Origin: Planctomycetota bacterium
GTDB taxonomy: Bacteria; Planctomycetota; Phycisphaerae; Phycisphaerales; Phycisphaeraceae
Length of the DNA: 64,000 nt
Direction of reading: 5' to 3'
Assembly: GCA_016350165.1 (NCBI GenBank)
Contig: CP066225.1
Span: forward strand, 186,001-250,000
Within the stretch, counting starts at the first letter, position 1. Each line of letters begins with the position of its first letter. The notes under the pieces are model-generated. The model saw only the letters and a list, made by a program, of their open reading frames with translations, had not been told where the DNA came from and did no database searches. Positions 32,457-41,563 of the stretch are shown in pieces. The position numbers and the translations under genes are program-made.

Positions 32457-32482
32457 CTTGGTCTTGTATTGTGTTTGATGCA

Positions 32483-34273
32483 TCAGACCTGGACTGCGAG
32501 GCCGTACTTGTCGATTGCGTATTCGACAGGTGAGACAACGCGGTGTTCTGTTCGATCGATCTCAGCAACGGCTTCCAGTGCTTCGAAAACACGTTCGCAA
32601 GCAGTAGGGTAGTCACACTCCGTAAGTTCAGCAATCAGTCGTGTACTACGGTCGACAAGTTTTTTGTTTGAAGCTTGAACGCATGTCATCCAGTTACTTG
32701 TTACGCGGCCTGCGAGAGCCATGGTTGCGGTGGAGACAGTGTTCATGACAATCTTGATGGTGACACGCTTCCAGAGATTGAGTGGAGAAGCTGGTGTGCC
32801 GGTCTTGATGTAGAACTGACGATTGACTGCGTCGCCAAGGTCGAGTGGGTTTTCACCAATGCTGATGATGGCTGTGTCTTTGTACATCTTTGCCATCTCT
32901 TTGAAACCATCGAGGAAACCTTCGCGCTTGACGTAGTCTTCTTCGAAGTCAGCTGTGACCATAACAAGCGCGTTTGAATCAACGTCATATCGTGATGGTG
33001 TATCTTCGATGCCAATCTGGAACTTATAAAGTTCATCAACGTCTAGTTTTGGCGGATTATCTGTGATCGCCTGTGGAGCATTGATACTTGCGTAAACACT
33101 AGAATCCCAATCGAGACAACGCGGTTGACGACCTAACAGGCGGAACCATGTGTCTTCTGTTGAGAGCATTGAGTGTTTCACAAATGCCCATGAAACGGCT
33201 GAAACATCGTCATCACACTTACGGAATGGTGGAAGACTGAAAGTCGGAGCACGTTCAGTCGTGTCGGTCAGGATGTCAATGAGGAAGCGATTGGAAGCGT
33301 AAGTTACGCGACCTGACTCTGCATAGATATCCTGTTCGAATGTGACAAAATCACAGAGGCTTTGAAGGTTTTCATCTTGGTCGAACTTTGTAAGCAGTTC
33401 GCGGAAGATGTCAGCACCTTTATCAATTTGAGGCTCAGCAATGCCGAGGTCAGCAAGCTGCCCCTTGCTGAGATACTCTGAAAGATATTCGTATAGAGCT
33501 GCTTCGAGTGCAGAACCAACGACGACGAGTTCTGAAGTCGTCGCTTGCATGCGTGTTGAACCAGCGATCGCCATAGGGCCGGTTGCAATATCGAGGCAAG
33601 TAATGTCTGAACTTTCGATTACTTCGCGTGAACGTTTCACGTGCTTGCAAAGTACATCGGAGAGGTTGTTGTAAACGAAGAAAACGTTTGCGTTGACATC
33701 GACGCCTTGCCATGCGGTGCCGATGACAAAGGAGGTTTCGCCACCTTCAGTAATTGCTACAACCACATCGTCTTCTGCGACGCCAACACCTTTGATTTGG
33801 TGACGGCCGAAATCCGGGAAGTCTTCGAAGCCTTCAACAGCTTTTATCAAAGCGTAATCACCACCAGCCATGACGCTGAAAGTGATATCTTCACGATTTG
33901 GGATATCTGGGTTTAATGCTGAAAGTCCAGCACCAAAGTCTTGCCAGAAGGTACGCCACATTGAGTCGAGTTGAATGCTGAGCCGGCCAGTTGCACCACA
34001 ACCTGTAAAGATGATCTTGTGACCAGTCTTAATGGCTTGGAGCATTGCGGCTTTAAGTTTTGCAAACTCATCACTCACCAAGATGTTGTCCAACATTGGT
34101 GGCAAATCGTCCTCGACGGAAAGTAGCTGACGCATGCCGGCCTGAATATTGGCATTGAGATTCATGCTCAGGCCGATGGTCTTGGTGTGCGGCTGCTCGG
34201 TGTGCAGGTCGCCGAGATGAAAAGCTGTCTCGTTTGCAACAAAATGAGCGGCTTGCTCTTTGGCAGAAGTCAT
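32483..34273 (-). CDS. Double-SIS MurQ/glucokinase-regulator-like protein
   Basis: 596-residue SIS-domain protein. SIS domain 1 contains FTGCGATGRLSI (residues ~89-100) and TGPMAIAGSTRMQATTSE (~231-248), the MurQ etherase signature (N-acetylmuramic acid 6-phosphate etherase, GP-x-x-x-x-GSTR). Standard MurQ is about 300 residues; this protein is twice that, and the C-terminal part (RVTIKIVMNTVSTATMALAG, ASNKKLVDRSTRLIAE) resembles the end of MurQ, so the extra ~250 residues lie between or as a second SIS-like domain. That size and layout recall eukaryotic glucokinase regulatory protein. Whether it cleaves the ether, or is a sugar-phosphate sensor, is unknown. AGAGG precedes ATG 34273; a short leader hairpin (AACCTGC/GCAGGTT) lies upstream. 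Coding strand C-rich. Confidence 0.8.
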   Translation of the reverse strand: MTSAKEQAAHFVANETAFHLGDLHTEQPHTKTIGLSMNLNANIQAGMRQLLSVEDDLPPMLDNILVSDEFAKLKAAMLQAIKTGHKIIFTGCGATGRLSIQLDSMWRTFWQDFGAGLSALNPDIPNREDITFSVMAGGDYALIKAVEGFEDFPDFGRHQIKGVGVAEDDVVVAITEGGETSFVIGTAWQGVDVNANVFFVYNNLSDVLCKHVKRSREVIESSDITCLDIATGPMAIAGSTRMQATTSELVVVGSALEAALYEYLSEYLSKGQLADLGIAEPQIDKGADIFRELLTKFDQDENLQSLCDFVTFEQDIYAESGRVTYASNRFLIDILTDTTERAPTFSLPPFRKCDDDVSAVSWAFVKHSMLSTEDTWFRLLGRQPRCLDWDSSVYASINAPQAITDNPPKLDVDELYKFQIGIEDTPSRYDVDSNALVMVTADFEEDYVKREGFLDGFKEMAKMYKDTAIISIGENPLDLGDAVNRQFYIKTGTPASPLNLWKRVTIKIVMNTVSTATMALAGRVTSNWMTCVQASNKKLVDRSTRLIAELTECDYPTACERVFEALEAVAEIDRTEHRVVSPVEYAIDKYGLAVQV

Positions 34274-34309
34274 CGATACTACCTCTCTGGTCAGTAATCC
34301 ATTTAGAAC

Positions 34310-34332
34310 CTGCGCAGTTATGGCAGGTTAGT
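34310..34332 (-). other. Leader hairpin upstream of the MurQ/GKRP-like gene
   Basis: AACCTGC and GCAGGTT arms around GCAGTTATG form a 7-bp stem about 40 bp before the start codon, within the likely 5' UTR. Function unknown. Confidence 0.35.
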
Positions 34333-34573
34333 GTCGGTATCGACGATAATTATATAACATTTCCAGTCTTTGTTCTACTTTAATCTAAAAGGGTGAATAA
34401 CCCAGTAACTCACAATCATTAAGATTTTAATTGTATATTAACACAGCACTTACATATTGTATCATTTTGATCACAATTTAAGCCGGATACGATTTCAAGC
34501 TAAAAAAACTAAACGAAAATATGACATGATTGTCTACAAATACATGTGCCTGCCAGTACGAATTACGTATGAG

Positions 34574-36124
34574 TTATATATTCTTGCGAAGCTGAATCGC
34601 TTGCTCTCTCGACCTGATTATCTTCGAATGCGGCCAACAAAGATCGGGATCATGGTATGGAACGCAAACTGAGGAATGCTGCTTTTGAGAGATATCTGTG
34701 CCCTGAATCTGATCCAAATCACCTCGTTTATGTCGTGTAACCAAAATACTGTAAATATTGCCAAGCATGGTTTGATAGACATGAAAACCGAGTTGCTGCC
34801 AAATAGCTATAACTGCTCGATCTCTTGTACACATGATCACACACCCCTCATCTTTTAATTTATCTGCAGCAAGTTTCAGGAACTCTCCAGAGTAATAGGT
34901 GCTGTCAAATGCAATTGCGTTTGTGTTCCACAATAAAAAATCGCAACTACCTTCAGATATCTCGCTAAATGAATAACGAGGATCATTTATAGATACACAA
35001 AACTCTACATCAAGGTTTGCAGCAACTATCTCATCGATAGATTGCTTATGGAAATCGAGTATTTTCCAATCTGAAACCCTTTGTTCTTGTACGATTTGGG
35101 ATTGCATCAATTTCGCATGAAATGAGCCGATCATTAAAGCACTAATATTATGTGATGATTGCGTTTTATCACTTAATTGACTAATTAGGGCTTTATTTTC
35201 AATTGCTTTAACCAAATCCCCCTGCTCTACCTGACGCTCTTGCATTTGCGTGTGCAGCCATGTCATGAATTGACCTTTTGATATTGACCAGCGTGGTGCA
35301 ATAAGCTGCTCGTCAGAAGTATCGGTCATTACTCGCATCATAGGTCGATCGGCTGGCGTTCGTCGCATGAAGTCGATGACGTGATTGCCATACTCAAATG
35401 GATGTAACACAGAGATTTTATCCTGCGCATAATCATCTGCCATGGCTGTATTTTTGAGGATATGCAGGTTGTGAATCTTCACCGCATGGATTGGCAGTTG
35501 CGCAAGTGTTTCAGCTGTTTGTTTGTAATGCTCGGGCGTTTCACCGGGGAGGCCGAGAATAACGTGGGCAGCTGTTTTAAGGCCCGCATCATTTAGGCGA
35601 AGGATTGCATCACGTGAACATGCCCAATCATGGCCACGATTAATCTTATCGAGCGTATCATCATGAATCGTTTGCAAACCTAATTCGATCCAAACATCAA
35701 TCGTTTGATTGAGTTCTGCTAAATAGTTGATGACGGTTTTGGATAAGCAATCAGGACGTGTGCCAATGGACACTGCTTTGAATGATGGATCTTTGATTAC
35801 TGACTCGTAGTACTCTCGCTGCTTGCTGAGTGGGGCGAATGTTGAGGTATAGGCTTGAAAATATGCGATGTACGATTTTGCATCGTAGCGACTCTGAGCA
35901 AAATCCTTTGCTTTGACAATTTGCTGTTCAATGGTGATCTGATTGAGTGTCTGAACTGCACGCGATCCATCTAATGAGCAAAAAGTGCATCCACCACTTC
36001 CATCTTTATTTCTGTTTGGACACCCAAAATCTAGATCTATCGGGATGCGATAAAGCGACTGGCCATAACGATCAGCAAGATAGTTTTTGAATGAGAGATA
36101 AGGTTGCGCGGTTGTTTGAGGCAT
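34574..36124 (-). CDS. YhcC/YtqA-type radical SAM protein with an extra C-terminal domain
   Basis: Radical SAM protein of the TIGR01212 (YhcC/YtqA) family. The frame opens at 36298 but the family N-terminus begins at MPQTTAQPYLSFKNYLADRYG (ATG 36124), giving 516 residues. The 4Fe-4S cysteines are C35, C46 and C49 in CPNRNKDGSGGCTFC; the expected GLQTIHDDTLDKINRGH and AHVILGLPGET segments follow at ~149 and ~187. This module fills residues 1-310, the full length of E. coli YhcC. A further 200 residues follow; 330-465 resemble the C-terminal half of a spermidine-synthase/MnmC-type methyltransferase (EFLKLAADKLKDEGCVIMCT...). In Firmicutes YtqA adjoins methyltransferase YtqB, so a fusion would be sensible. 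No complete SAM-binding motif is seen in the extension. Role in tRNA modification is inference. Confidence 0.85.
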   Translation of the reverse strand: MPQTTAQPYLSFKNYLADRYGQSLYRIPIDLDFGCPNRNKDGSGGCTFCSLDGSRAVQTLNQITIEQQIVKAKDFAQSRYDAKSYIAYFQAYTSTFAPLSKQREYYESVIKDPSFKAVSIGTRPDCLSKTVINYLAELNQTIDVWIELGLQTIHDDTLDKINRGHDWACSRDAILRLNDAGLKTAAHVILGLPGETPEHYKQTAETLAQLPIHAVKIHNLHILKNTAMADDYAQDKISVLHPFEYGNHVIDFMRRTPADRPMMRVMTDTSDEQLIAPRWSISKGQFMTWLHTQMQERQVEQGDLVKAIENKALISQLSDKTQSSHNISALMIGSFHAKLMQSQIVQEQRVSDWKILDFHKQSIDEIVAANLDVEFCVSINDPRYSFSEISEGSCDFLLWNTNAIAFDSTYYSGEFLKLAADKLKDEGCVIMCTRDRAVIAIWQQLGFHVYQTMLGNIYSILVTRHKRGDLDQIQGTDISQKQHSSVCVPYHDPDLCWPHSKIIRSREQAIQLRKNI

Positions 36125-36337
36125 TAATAGACAATCCATTGACACAAATGTCGAGTCGAAAGATCCACGATTGGGTTGAGAGTATAAGCGATAGTTTAGG
36201 CCGATAACAGCAGGCTTATATCGCAAAATGCCTGACCATAAGACTGTAAACGTTGGAGTAGCCATTATTGGACGCAAAGAGTTGCTCAGATGCGTCACGT
36301 ACCGGTCTTATACAAGTTACGGACATTAAATCCGGAG

Positions 36338-36397
36338 ATATTCGTCCGATAGTCACATGCTGAATATTCGTACTTTTCGAAATGTATGTGATATTCG
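36338..36397. promoter_or_regulatory. Three ATATTCG direct repeats upstream of the EPS operon
   Basis: ATATTCG occurs at 36338, 36364 and 36391, spaced 26 and 27 bp, followed by GGTACAAATGGTAC. The gap is between the divergent YhcC and exopolysaccharide genes. Regular 26-27 bp spacing suggests a regulator site array. Confidence 0.4.
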
Positions 36398-36490
36398 GTA
36401 CAAATGGTACAGGGTGCTTAAGTGTTATATCTAATGCGACGATAGCTGAACTGAACAGGCCCCGTGTGTGGGCAGAGGAATCAGTTCAGG

Positions 36491-37141
36491 ATGAAAGAAA
36501 ATCAGCCACAACTTCATGTAGAACATGCAACATCTATAAGTCAACTTATAGGTTGGCATATTTACGCTGCAGGCAAGCGACTGCTAGATATTGCAGGATC
36601 AACAATGATGTTGTTTATCCTGTGGCCGTTACTGCTGGGTTGCATGATTTGGATCAAGATGGTTGATGGTGGGCCAATCTTTTACAAGCAATGGCGTGTT
36701 GGTAAAAATGGTTGGCTATTCAGAATATACAAATTCCGCACTATGAGTATGAATGCGGAATCTGGCGGGGCGACACTTGCACAAGAAAACGATCCGCGCG
36801 TTCTGCGTGGTTGTCAATGGATGCGAAAGAGTCATGTCGATGAGTTGCCACAACTGTTTAATATCTTTGTTGGCAATATGAGTCTCGTCGGCCCACGGCC
36901 TGAACGACCAGAAATTTTTGAAGAACTACATTCAGATTTACCGGGGTTTCAGAGAAGGCTTCAAGCAAAGCCTGGTCTGACGGGGCTAGCACAAGTCTGT
37001 AATGGATACTCGAACGATCTTGAAGGGATGAGGAAAAAGCTTGCGTACGACTTACGTTACATCAGACAGCGCACAGTATTTGGTGATATGAAGCTGATCC
37101 TCCTAACCATCCCCAAGTTTTGGGACAGCACCGCTTGCTGA
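36491..37141 (+). CDS. Undecaprenyl-phosphate sugar-1-phosphate transferase (priming glycosyltransferase)
   Basis: WcaJ/RfbP-family polyprenyl-phosphate glycosyl-1-phosphotransferase, which starts exopolysaccharide repeat-unit assembly on the lipid carrier. The 216-residue form is short, carrying one N-terminal hydrophobic hairpin (AGKRLLDIAGSTMMLFILWP, residues ~28-47) and the catalytic domain: KFRTM near 77, a basic RKSHVDELPQL near 115-125, SLVGPRPERP near 138, and GLTGLAQV near 166. The DE of HVDELPQ and PRP are hallmark residues. Start ATG 36491 (MKENQPQ) is chosen with GAGGA upstream; GTG 36464 is the alternative. First gene of the operon, 22 bp before the export lipoprotein gene. Confidence 0.92.
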   Translation: MKENQPQLHVEHATSISQLIGWHIYAAGKRLLDIAGSTMMLFILWPLLLGCMIWIKMVDGGPIFYKQWRVGKNGWLFRIYKFRTMSMNAESGGATLAQENDPRVLRGCQWMRKSHVDELPQLFNIFVGNMSLVGPRPERPEIFEELHSDLPGFQRRLQAKPGLTGLAQVCNGYSNDLEGMRKKLAYDLRYIRQRTVFGDMKLILLTIPKFWDSTAC

Positions 37142-37163
37142 ATACGTTGAAAGAGAGAATCAC

Positions 37164-37928
37164 ATGGGATTCGATTTACACAACTCAATAGTCAAAGGTA
37201 AAGCACTATCGTTGCTTTGCATCGTGATGTTGGCAGTGGGATGTGCAGCTCCAACCTACACGGACTACAGTGCGTTTATCAATGACCCTGAGCCATTGGT
37301 ATCGTCAGAAGAGTACCGCCTTGCCCCTCCAGATGCTATCGCGATCACATCAAAACGTGTTCGTGAAGTTGCTAACCTGCGTGAGCAGATTCGTCCTGAC
37401 GGGCGTATCAATTTGCCACTGCTTGGCAGTGTATTCGTTGCAGGTAAGACATGTGAAGAGTTAAGTGTTGAGCTTTCATCACTTGCTCGCGAGTACTACG
37501 AAGATGCTGATATCACAGTACATGTCATTGGCTTTGCAAGCAAAAAAATCTTTGTTTTCGGCGAAGTCTCAGGACCTGGTTCATACTCATACAACGGTAC
37601 AAATACTGTCCTGAGTACACTCGCAATCGCACAGCCAACACGCTTGGCAGATCCAACAAGAATTCAAATTCTCAGGCCTGATGCTGATGGTCAGATGCGT
37701 AAGCGCATGACTGTCAACATGGACCGGATGGTTAAAGAAGGTGATACATCTCTAAATGCACTTCTTGAAGAGGGTGACGTGATCTACGTACCACCAAACC
37801 CACTTGCATCCGTCGGTCTAGCATTCCAGCAACTGCTGTTGCCACTTCAACCTGCAGCCTCAACGGTTAAAGGCCCAACAGATATTTATGATCACTCACA
37901 GTCACGTGTATACGGCAACAACAACTAA
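37164..37928 (+). CDS. Polysaccharide export lipoprotein (Wza/OPX family)
   Basis: Outer-membrane polysaccharide exporter, 254 residues. The lipoprotein signal has a lipobox ending AVGC (Cys28 or so: MLAVGCAAPTYTDY). The Poly_export domain contains LAPPDAIAI, REQIRPDGRINLPLLGSVFVAGKT and a SLBB-like EVSGPGSY stretch with SKKIFVFGEV near residue 130. Start ATG 37164 is preceded by GAGAGA. It works with the chain-length protein and tyrosine kinase that follow. Nine-plus bases separate it from the next gene. Confidence 0.93.
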   Translation: MGFDLHNSIVKGKALSLLCIVMLAVGCAAPTYTDYSAFINDPEPLVSSEEYRLAPPDAIAITSKRVREVANLREQIRPDGRINLPLLGSVFVAGKTCEELSVELSSLAREYYEDADITVHVIGFASKKIFVFGEVSGPGSYSYNGTNTVLSTLAIAQPTRLADPTRIQILRPDADGQMRKRMTVNMDRMVKEGDTSLNALLEEGDVIYVPPNPLASVGLAFQQLLLPLQPAASTVKGPTDIYDHSQSRVYGNNN

Positions 37929-37949
37929 CTCTAACTTTTGGTTAGTATC

Positions 37950-39644
37950 ATGAATGAACGTCAAGAACAATCAAATACAATCATGGAGATCTGGAATATC
38001 TTCCTCCAATACCGTTGGAGATTCATACTTCCAGCCTTCATCATCACAACAGGTGCACTAGCTGCCGGATTTGTCCTCCCAAGACAATACCGCGCATCAG
38101 CACAGTTTGAACGTCGTACTGACATGGTGATGACTGAAATCTCCACCAAAGGCGCCTCAAATACTTTTCAGGACCCCAAGAGCATTCTCACTGAAGAACT
38201 CAAAGGTCAGCCTGCTATTGACGCGCTCATGAAAACGCTTGAACCCAAGTTCTACGAAATGGGTGTGATTAGTAACGATGCAGATAAAACTGCACTTCGT
38301 CGCAGAATCACAAAGCGAACGATTGTTCATTGGGATATCTCCACACGCAGCGTTGACCGCATTCGTCTTGAATATGTAGACAGTAATCCAGAGTTAGCGA
38401 AACTTGTTGTAAACACCCTTATTGAAAATTACATCAAACGTTCACGCGAACTCATGAATGGTCGCCTTGAGCAAGCTGCTTCATTCTTTAAGAATGAGGT
38501 CGTCAATAACCGCAATGAAATCGAACAGTATGAAAATAATGTGCTTGAGTTCGAGATCAAGTACAGCGAACTACTGCCCGAAAACCCAAATAACATTCAA
38601 ACCAAAATCACTGTACTTCAAGAAAATTTGACCGAGTTAGTCAGTGAACGTGAAGCAGCACTTGCTAAAGTCCAGGCACTTCAACAGTCAATCTCTGGCG
38701 AACCTCAAACCATCCCATCAACAATCATGGGAAGAAATCCAGAGCTCGAAAGACTTGAAAACAAGAAAAATACACTAAGCGAACAGTTCGTTAAGTTCAC
38801 AAGTGTGTTAAAGATGAAGCGCCGTCACCCCGATATGGTTGCACTCGAAGCGGAACTTGCTGAGCTTGAAACAACAATCGAAAATACGCCAAAAGAAATT
38901 GTCATTGAGCGTCAAACAACCTCAAATCCAAAACTAGCAGAGTTAGAACTTCGTCAGACAACTGCTAAAAGTGAATATGACGCATTGATGAGACACACAT
39001 CAGCGATGGAAGAACAACTTGCTGGTATGCAGCTTGAAGCGAATAAGATTTACGAAGTTCGCAGTGCATATCGCAAGCTTCAACGTCAAGTTCAGGAATC
39101 ACAACGGCAGATCGCTTTTTGGGAAGATAATCTACGCCGCGTAGAAATGTCTCACGCTGCTGAAGCAGGCAACAAAGGTATTCAGTTAATGTTCCTGAAT
39201 CCTGCGACAACAGTTTTTAAACCTGTCTCACCAAACTGGCTTCAACTTTTGATAGCCGCTATTTGTCTCGGTATTTTCTGCGGCACTCTCAACATCTACG
39301 TTTCATACCGTACGAACGAAGCATTCAATGATGGTGAACAAGCTGCAAATTACTGCGATATCCAGCTCTTTGGTTCAGTCAGTGAGATCATCTCAACCCA
39401 GCAACGCAAAGTACGTAAGCTGCGTAACATGATTCTCTACCCAACTAATGCGATCATCATGGGCACCATTTTGCTGACCCTTTCCGCAATGCTCTACATC
39501 GACTTGGAAAAACCTGAACTCTTCCACTCAATCGTCAGCAAAGCCAACAAACTTCTAACACCTGAATCCGCAACTGCTGCTGAACTTTCAATCACAACAG
39601 AAGAATCGGATTCAAGTTTAACCGATCTCACAACGAGCGAGTAA
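37950..39644 (+). CDS. Chain-length determinant protein (Wzz/GumC-like)
   Basis: Inner-membrane polysaccharide co-polymerase, 564 residues. TM1 at ~20-42 (FILPAFIITTGALAAGFVLP), a long periplasmic coiled-coil domain (~45-410; regular Glu/Leu heptads such as LQENLTELVSEREAALAKVQ), and two C-terminal TMs (~430-450 and ~500-518). In contrast to Wzc, there is no fused kinase domain; the kinase is a separate gene (40546). TTG 37938 is possible but ATG 37950 is preferred. In the operon between the OPX lipoprotein and the ATPase, 20 bp before the latter. Confidence 0.9.
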   Translation: MNERQEQSNTIMEIWNIFLQYRWRFILPAFIITTGALAAGFVLPRQYRASAQFERRTDMVMTEISTKGASNTFQDPKSILTEELKGQPAIDALMKTLEPKFYEMGVISNDADKTALRRRITKRTIVHWDISTRSVDRIRLEYVDSNPELAKLVVNTLIENYIKRSRELMNGRLEQAASFFKNEVVNNRNEIEQYENNVLEFEIKYSELLPENPNNIQTKITVLQENLTELVSEREAALAKVQALQQSISGEPQTIPSTIMGRNPELERLENKKNTLSEQFVKFTSVLKMKRRHPDMVALEAELAELETTIENTPKEIVIERQTTSNPKLAELELRQTTAKSEYDALMRHTSAMEEQLAGMQLEANKIYEVRSAYRKLQRQVQESQRQIAFWEDNLRRVEMSHAAEAGNKGIQLMFLNPATTVFKPVSPNWLQLLIAAICLGIFCGTLNIYVSYRTNEAFNDGEQAANYCDIQLFGSVSEIISTQQRKVRKLRNMILYPTNAIIMGTILLTLSAMLYIDLEKPELFHSIVSKANKLLTPESATAAELSITTEESDSSLTDLTTSE

Positions 39645-39664
39645 GAGGTAAAAAGTTAATCGTC

Positions 39665-40546
39665 ATGTACCGTAACCGTTACCAACTTCATTCTCTGCCT
39701 TTTGAGAATATCCCAGACCCTCGCTTTTTCTACTCAAGCGAGCAACACCGGGAAGCTCTCGCGGCAATTGAATACACGATCCGTATGCGTAAGGGTATCG
39801 TGCTGGTCACGGGGGACGTCGGGACAGGCAAAACAACCGTCGGACGTGCAATGCTGCAACAGTTTTCATCAACTTGCACCATTGCTCAGATCCTGCACGG
39901 GCATCAGACCGGCTCAGAACTCATTCACCACATTGCTCGATCATTGAACATCGAATCTTCAGATGATCAGTCCGATCATGCAACTGTACTCGAATCACTT
40001 AAACATTTTCTTTCCCAACGCATTGCTTATGGCAAACCGGTCATACTTTTCATCGATGAAGCACAAACACTTTCCGATGAAGCACTCGAAGAAATCCGAT
40101 TGATCAGTAACTTTGATACAAACACTGAAAAACTACTTCAGCTTGTATTGATTGGCCAACCCGAATTACGTGATCGTATCGCACATGAAAACATGAGTGC
40201 TTTGCGACAAAGAATCGTTCTTGCAAAAGAACTTGATCCTTTGAGTTTCCGTGATCTTGTTGGATATGTCTCACATCGAATCATGGTTGCAAGCCTGATC
40301 CCTGATCAACCGGCAGTCAAATTCAAAACAGAGGCACTTCGCCATATTTACCGCTTTACAAACGGTATCCCAAGACTCATCAACGTCATTTGCGACAACG
40401 CTCTTCTTCTCGGCTTCGTAAAAGATGCTGATGAAATCTCAGCCAACATGGTACAGCAAGTTATTTGCGATATGGTGCCAACCATCGGTCAACTGAAAAC
40501 AATAAACGATCATCAACCCAAACATCTTATGGCAGGGAATGAATAA
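39665..40546 (+). CDS. ExeA/PEP-CTERM-locus-type AAA ATPase
   Basis: Cytoplasmic AAA ATPase, 293 residues, like the ATPase associated with exosortase/EPS loci (TIGR03015 type) and ExeA. Start MYRNRYQLHSLPFENIPDPRFFY matches the family. Walker A GDVGTGKTT (50-58), Walker B LFIDEAQ (about 136-142), and downstream SALRQRIV with Arg finger. It probably couples ATP hydrolysis to assembly of surface polysaccharide or exosortase-sorted protein. Its TAA stop overlaps the kinase ATG (TAATG), so the genes are translationally coupled. No exosortase is in this window. Confidence 0.9.
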   Translation: MYRNRYQLHSLPFENIPDPRFFYSSEQHREALAAIEYTIRMRKGIVLVTGDVGTGKTTVGRAMLQQFSSTCTIAQILHGHQTGSELIHHIARSLNIESSDDQSDHATVLESLKHFLSQRIAYGKPVILFIDEAQTLSDEALEEIRLISNFDTNTEKLLQLVLIGQPELRDRIAHENMSALRQRIVLAKELDPLSFRDLVGYVSHRIMVASLIPDQPAVKFKTEALRHIYRFTNGIPRLINVICDNALLLGFVKDADEISANMVQQVICDMVPTIGQLKTINDHQPKHLMAGNE

Positions 40547-41490
40547 TGGGCTATATTTTTGATGCTTTAAAACGTAACAAGCAGCCCGCGGCCGAACCAA
40601 CCGCCGAGGACGTGATACAAGAGCAACCACAATCAGAAGAGCTCTCTTCCGATTGCCCTATCGATGTTGAAACAGTTGATGCTAGTGCAGACGAACTCGA
40701 AGAAGCTGTTCTCGCAGAAGAAATCAATGAGCTCGACAGCCTCAAAATTGAAGCAACTCCAGAATGGATTCAAAGTCTTGACGATCGTCTGATTGCAATT
40801 CGCGAACCTGGCTCCGTCATGTCTGAAGAATACCGCTCTATTCGCACATCACTTCTTGCACGTTGGAATCACGAACACCATCTCGTTCACACTATCACCA
40901 GCGCAACGCCGCAAGAAGGTAAAACAATCACATCACTAAATTTAGGTCTTAGTTTCTCTGAATTGCATAATCGCAAAGTGATTGTCATTGAAGCTGACCT
41001 TCGTCTGCCGACATTCGAAAAACTACTACACCTTGGCACAGATCGTGGTTTGATTGGCTACCTACGTGGTGAATGCCAACTTGATGAAGTGATTCATGAA
41101 ATTCAGCCAAACGGTTTATTCGTGATTCCTGCTGGTGGCCGTGCTAATAACGATTCAGTTCAAATGCTCAGCAGCCAACGTATGGTTCAACTCATCGAGA
41201 AACTGCGTGCGACCTTTGATCATGTCATCATCGACACACCACCGGTCATTGAACTCGCTGACGCCGGCATTCTTGGTTCTCAAAGTGACGATGTCATCTT
41301 AATAGCTCGCATGAACCGCACGCCTAGAGGCCTCATTGAACAAGCAAAGAAAGTTCTATCAAGTTATAACGCTCCTGTTTCAGGCATGATTGCGACCGAT
41401 CAGAAACGCACACGCCACAAGCATTACTACTACCGCTACGGCTACCGTTATCGCTATAGCAATCGCTACTATACCAAACAGGCTGCTTAA
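40546..41490 (+). CDS. CpsD/CapB-family tyrosine kinase
   Basis: Bacterial tyrosine kinase of the MinD-like P-loop class that controls polysaccharide length through autophosphorylation, 314 residues. An acidic N-terminus (1-85), then EEYRSIRTSL near 95-102, Walker A ATPQEGKTI (120-128), Walker A' VIVIEADLRLP (145-155), Walker B HVIIDTPPVI near 220-230. The C-terminal tail (about 292-310: HKHYYYRYGYRYRYSNRYY) is a dense tyrosine cluster, the classical autophosphorylation site. ATG 40546 overlaps the previous stop codon. It is separate from its membrane activator (37950 gene), as in Gram-positive systems. Confidence 0.93.
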   Translation: MGYIFDALKRNKQPAAEPTAEDVIQEQPQSEELSSDCPIDVETVDASADELEEAVLAEEINELDSLKIEATPEWIQSLDDRLIAIREPGSVMSEEYRSIRTSLLARWNHEHHLVHTITSATPQEGKTITSLNLGLSFSELHNRKVIVIEADLRLPTFEKLLHLGTDRGLIGYLRGECQLDEVIHEIQPNGLFVIPAGGRANNDSVQMLSSQRMVQLIEKLRATFDHVIIDTPPVIELADAGILGSQSDDVILIARMNRTPRGLIEQAKKVLSSYNAPVSGMIATDQKRTRHKHYYYRYGYRYRYSNRYYTKQAA

Positions 41491-41539
41491 AAATACGAAT
41501 TTAATGTTGTACAGCTGTCCATGGCTTTCCTAAGAGAAG

Positions 41540-41563
41540 GAGGTTTATCAGTGATAAATCCTC
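41540..41563 (+). other. Hairpin sequestering a strong Shine-Dalgarno
   Basis: GAGGTTTATCA (41540-41550) pairs with TGATAAATCCTC (41552-41563), with one bulge; the stem includes the AGG of AGAAGGAGG (41534-41543). It is 50 bp after the kinase stop and could block initiation at GTG 41551. Confidence 0.4.

Noticed and set aside
32296-32478. 60-codon frame
   Set aside because: Overlaps a terminator and has no protein character.
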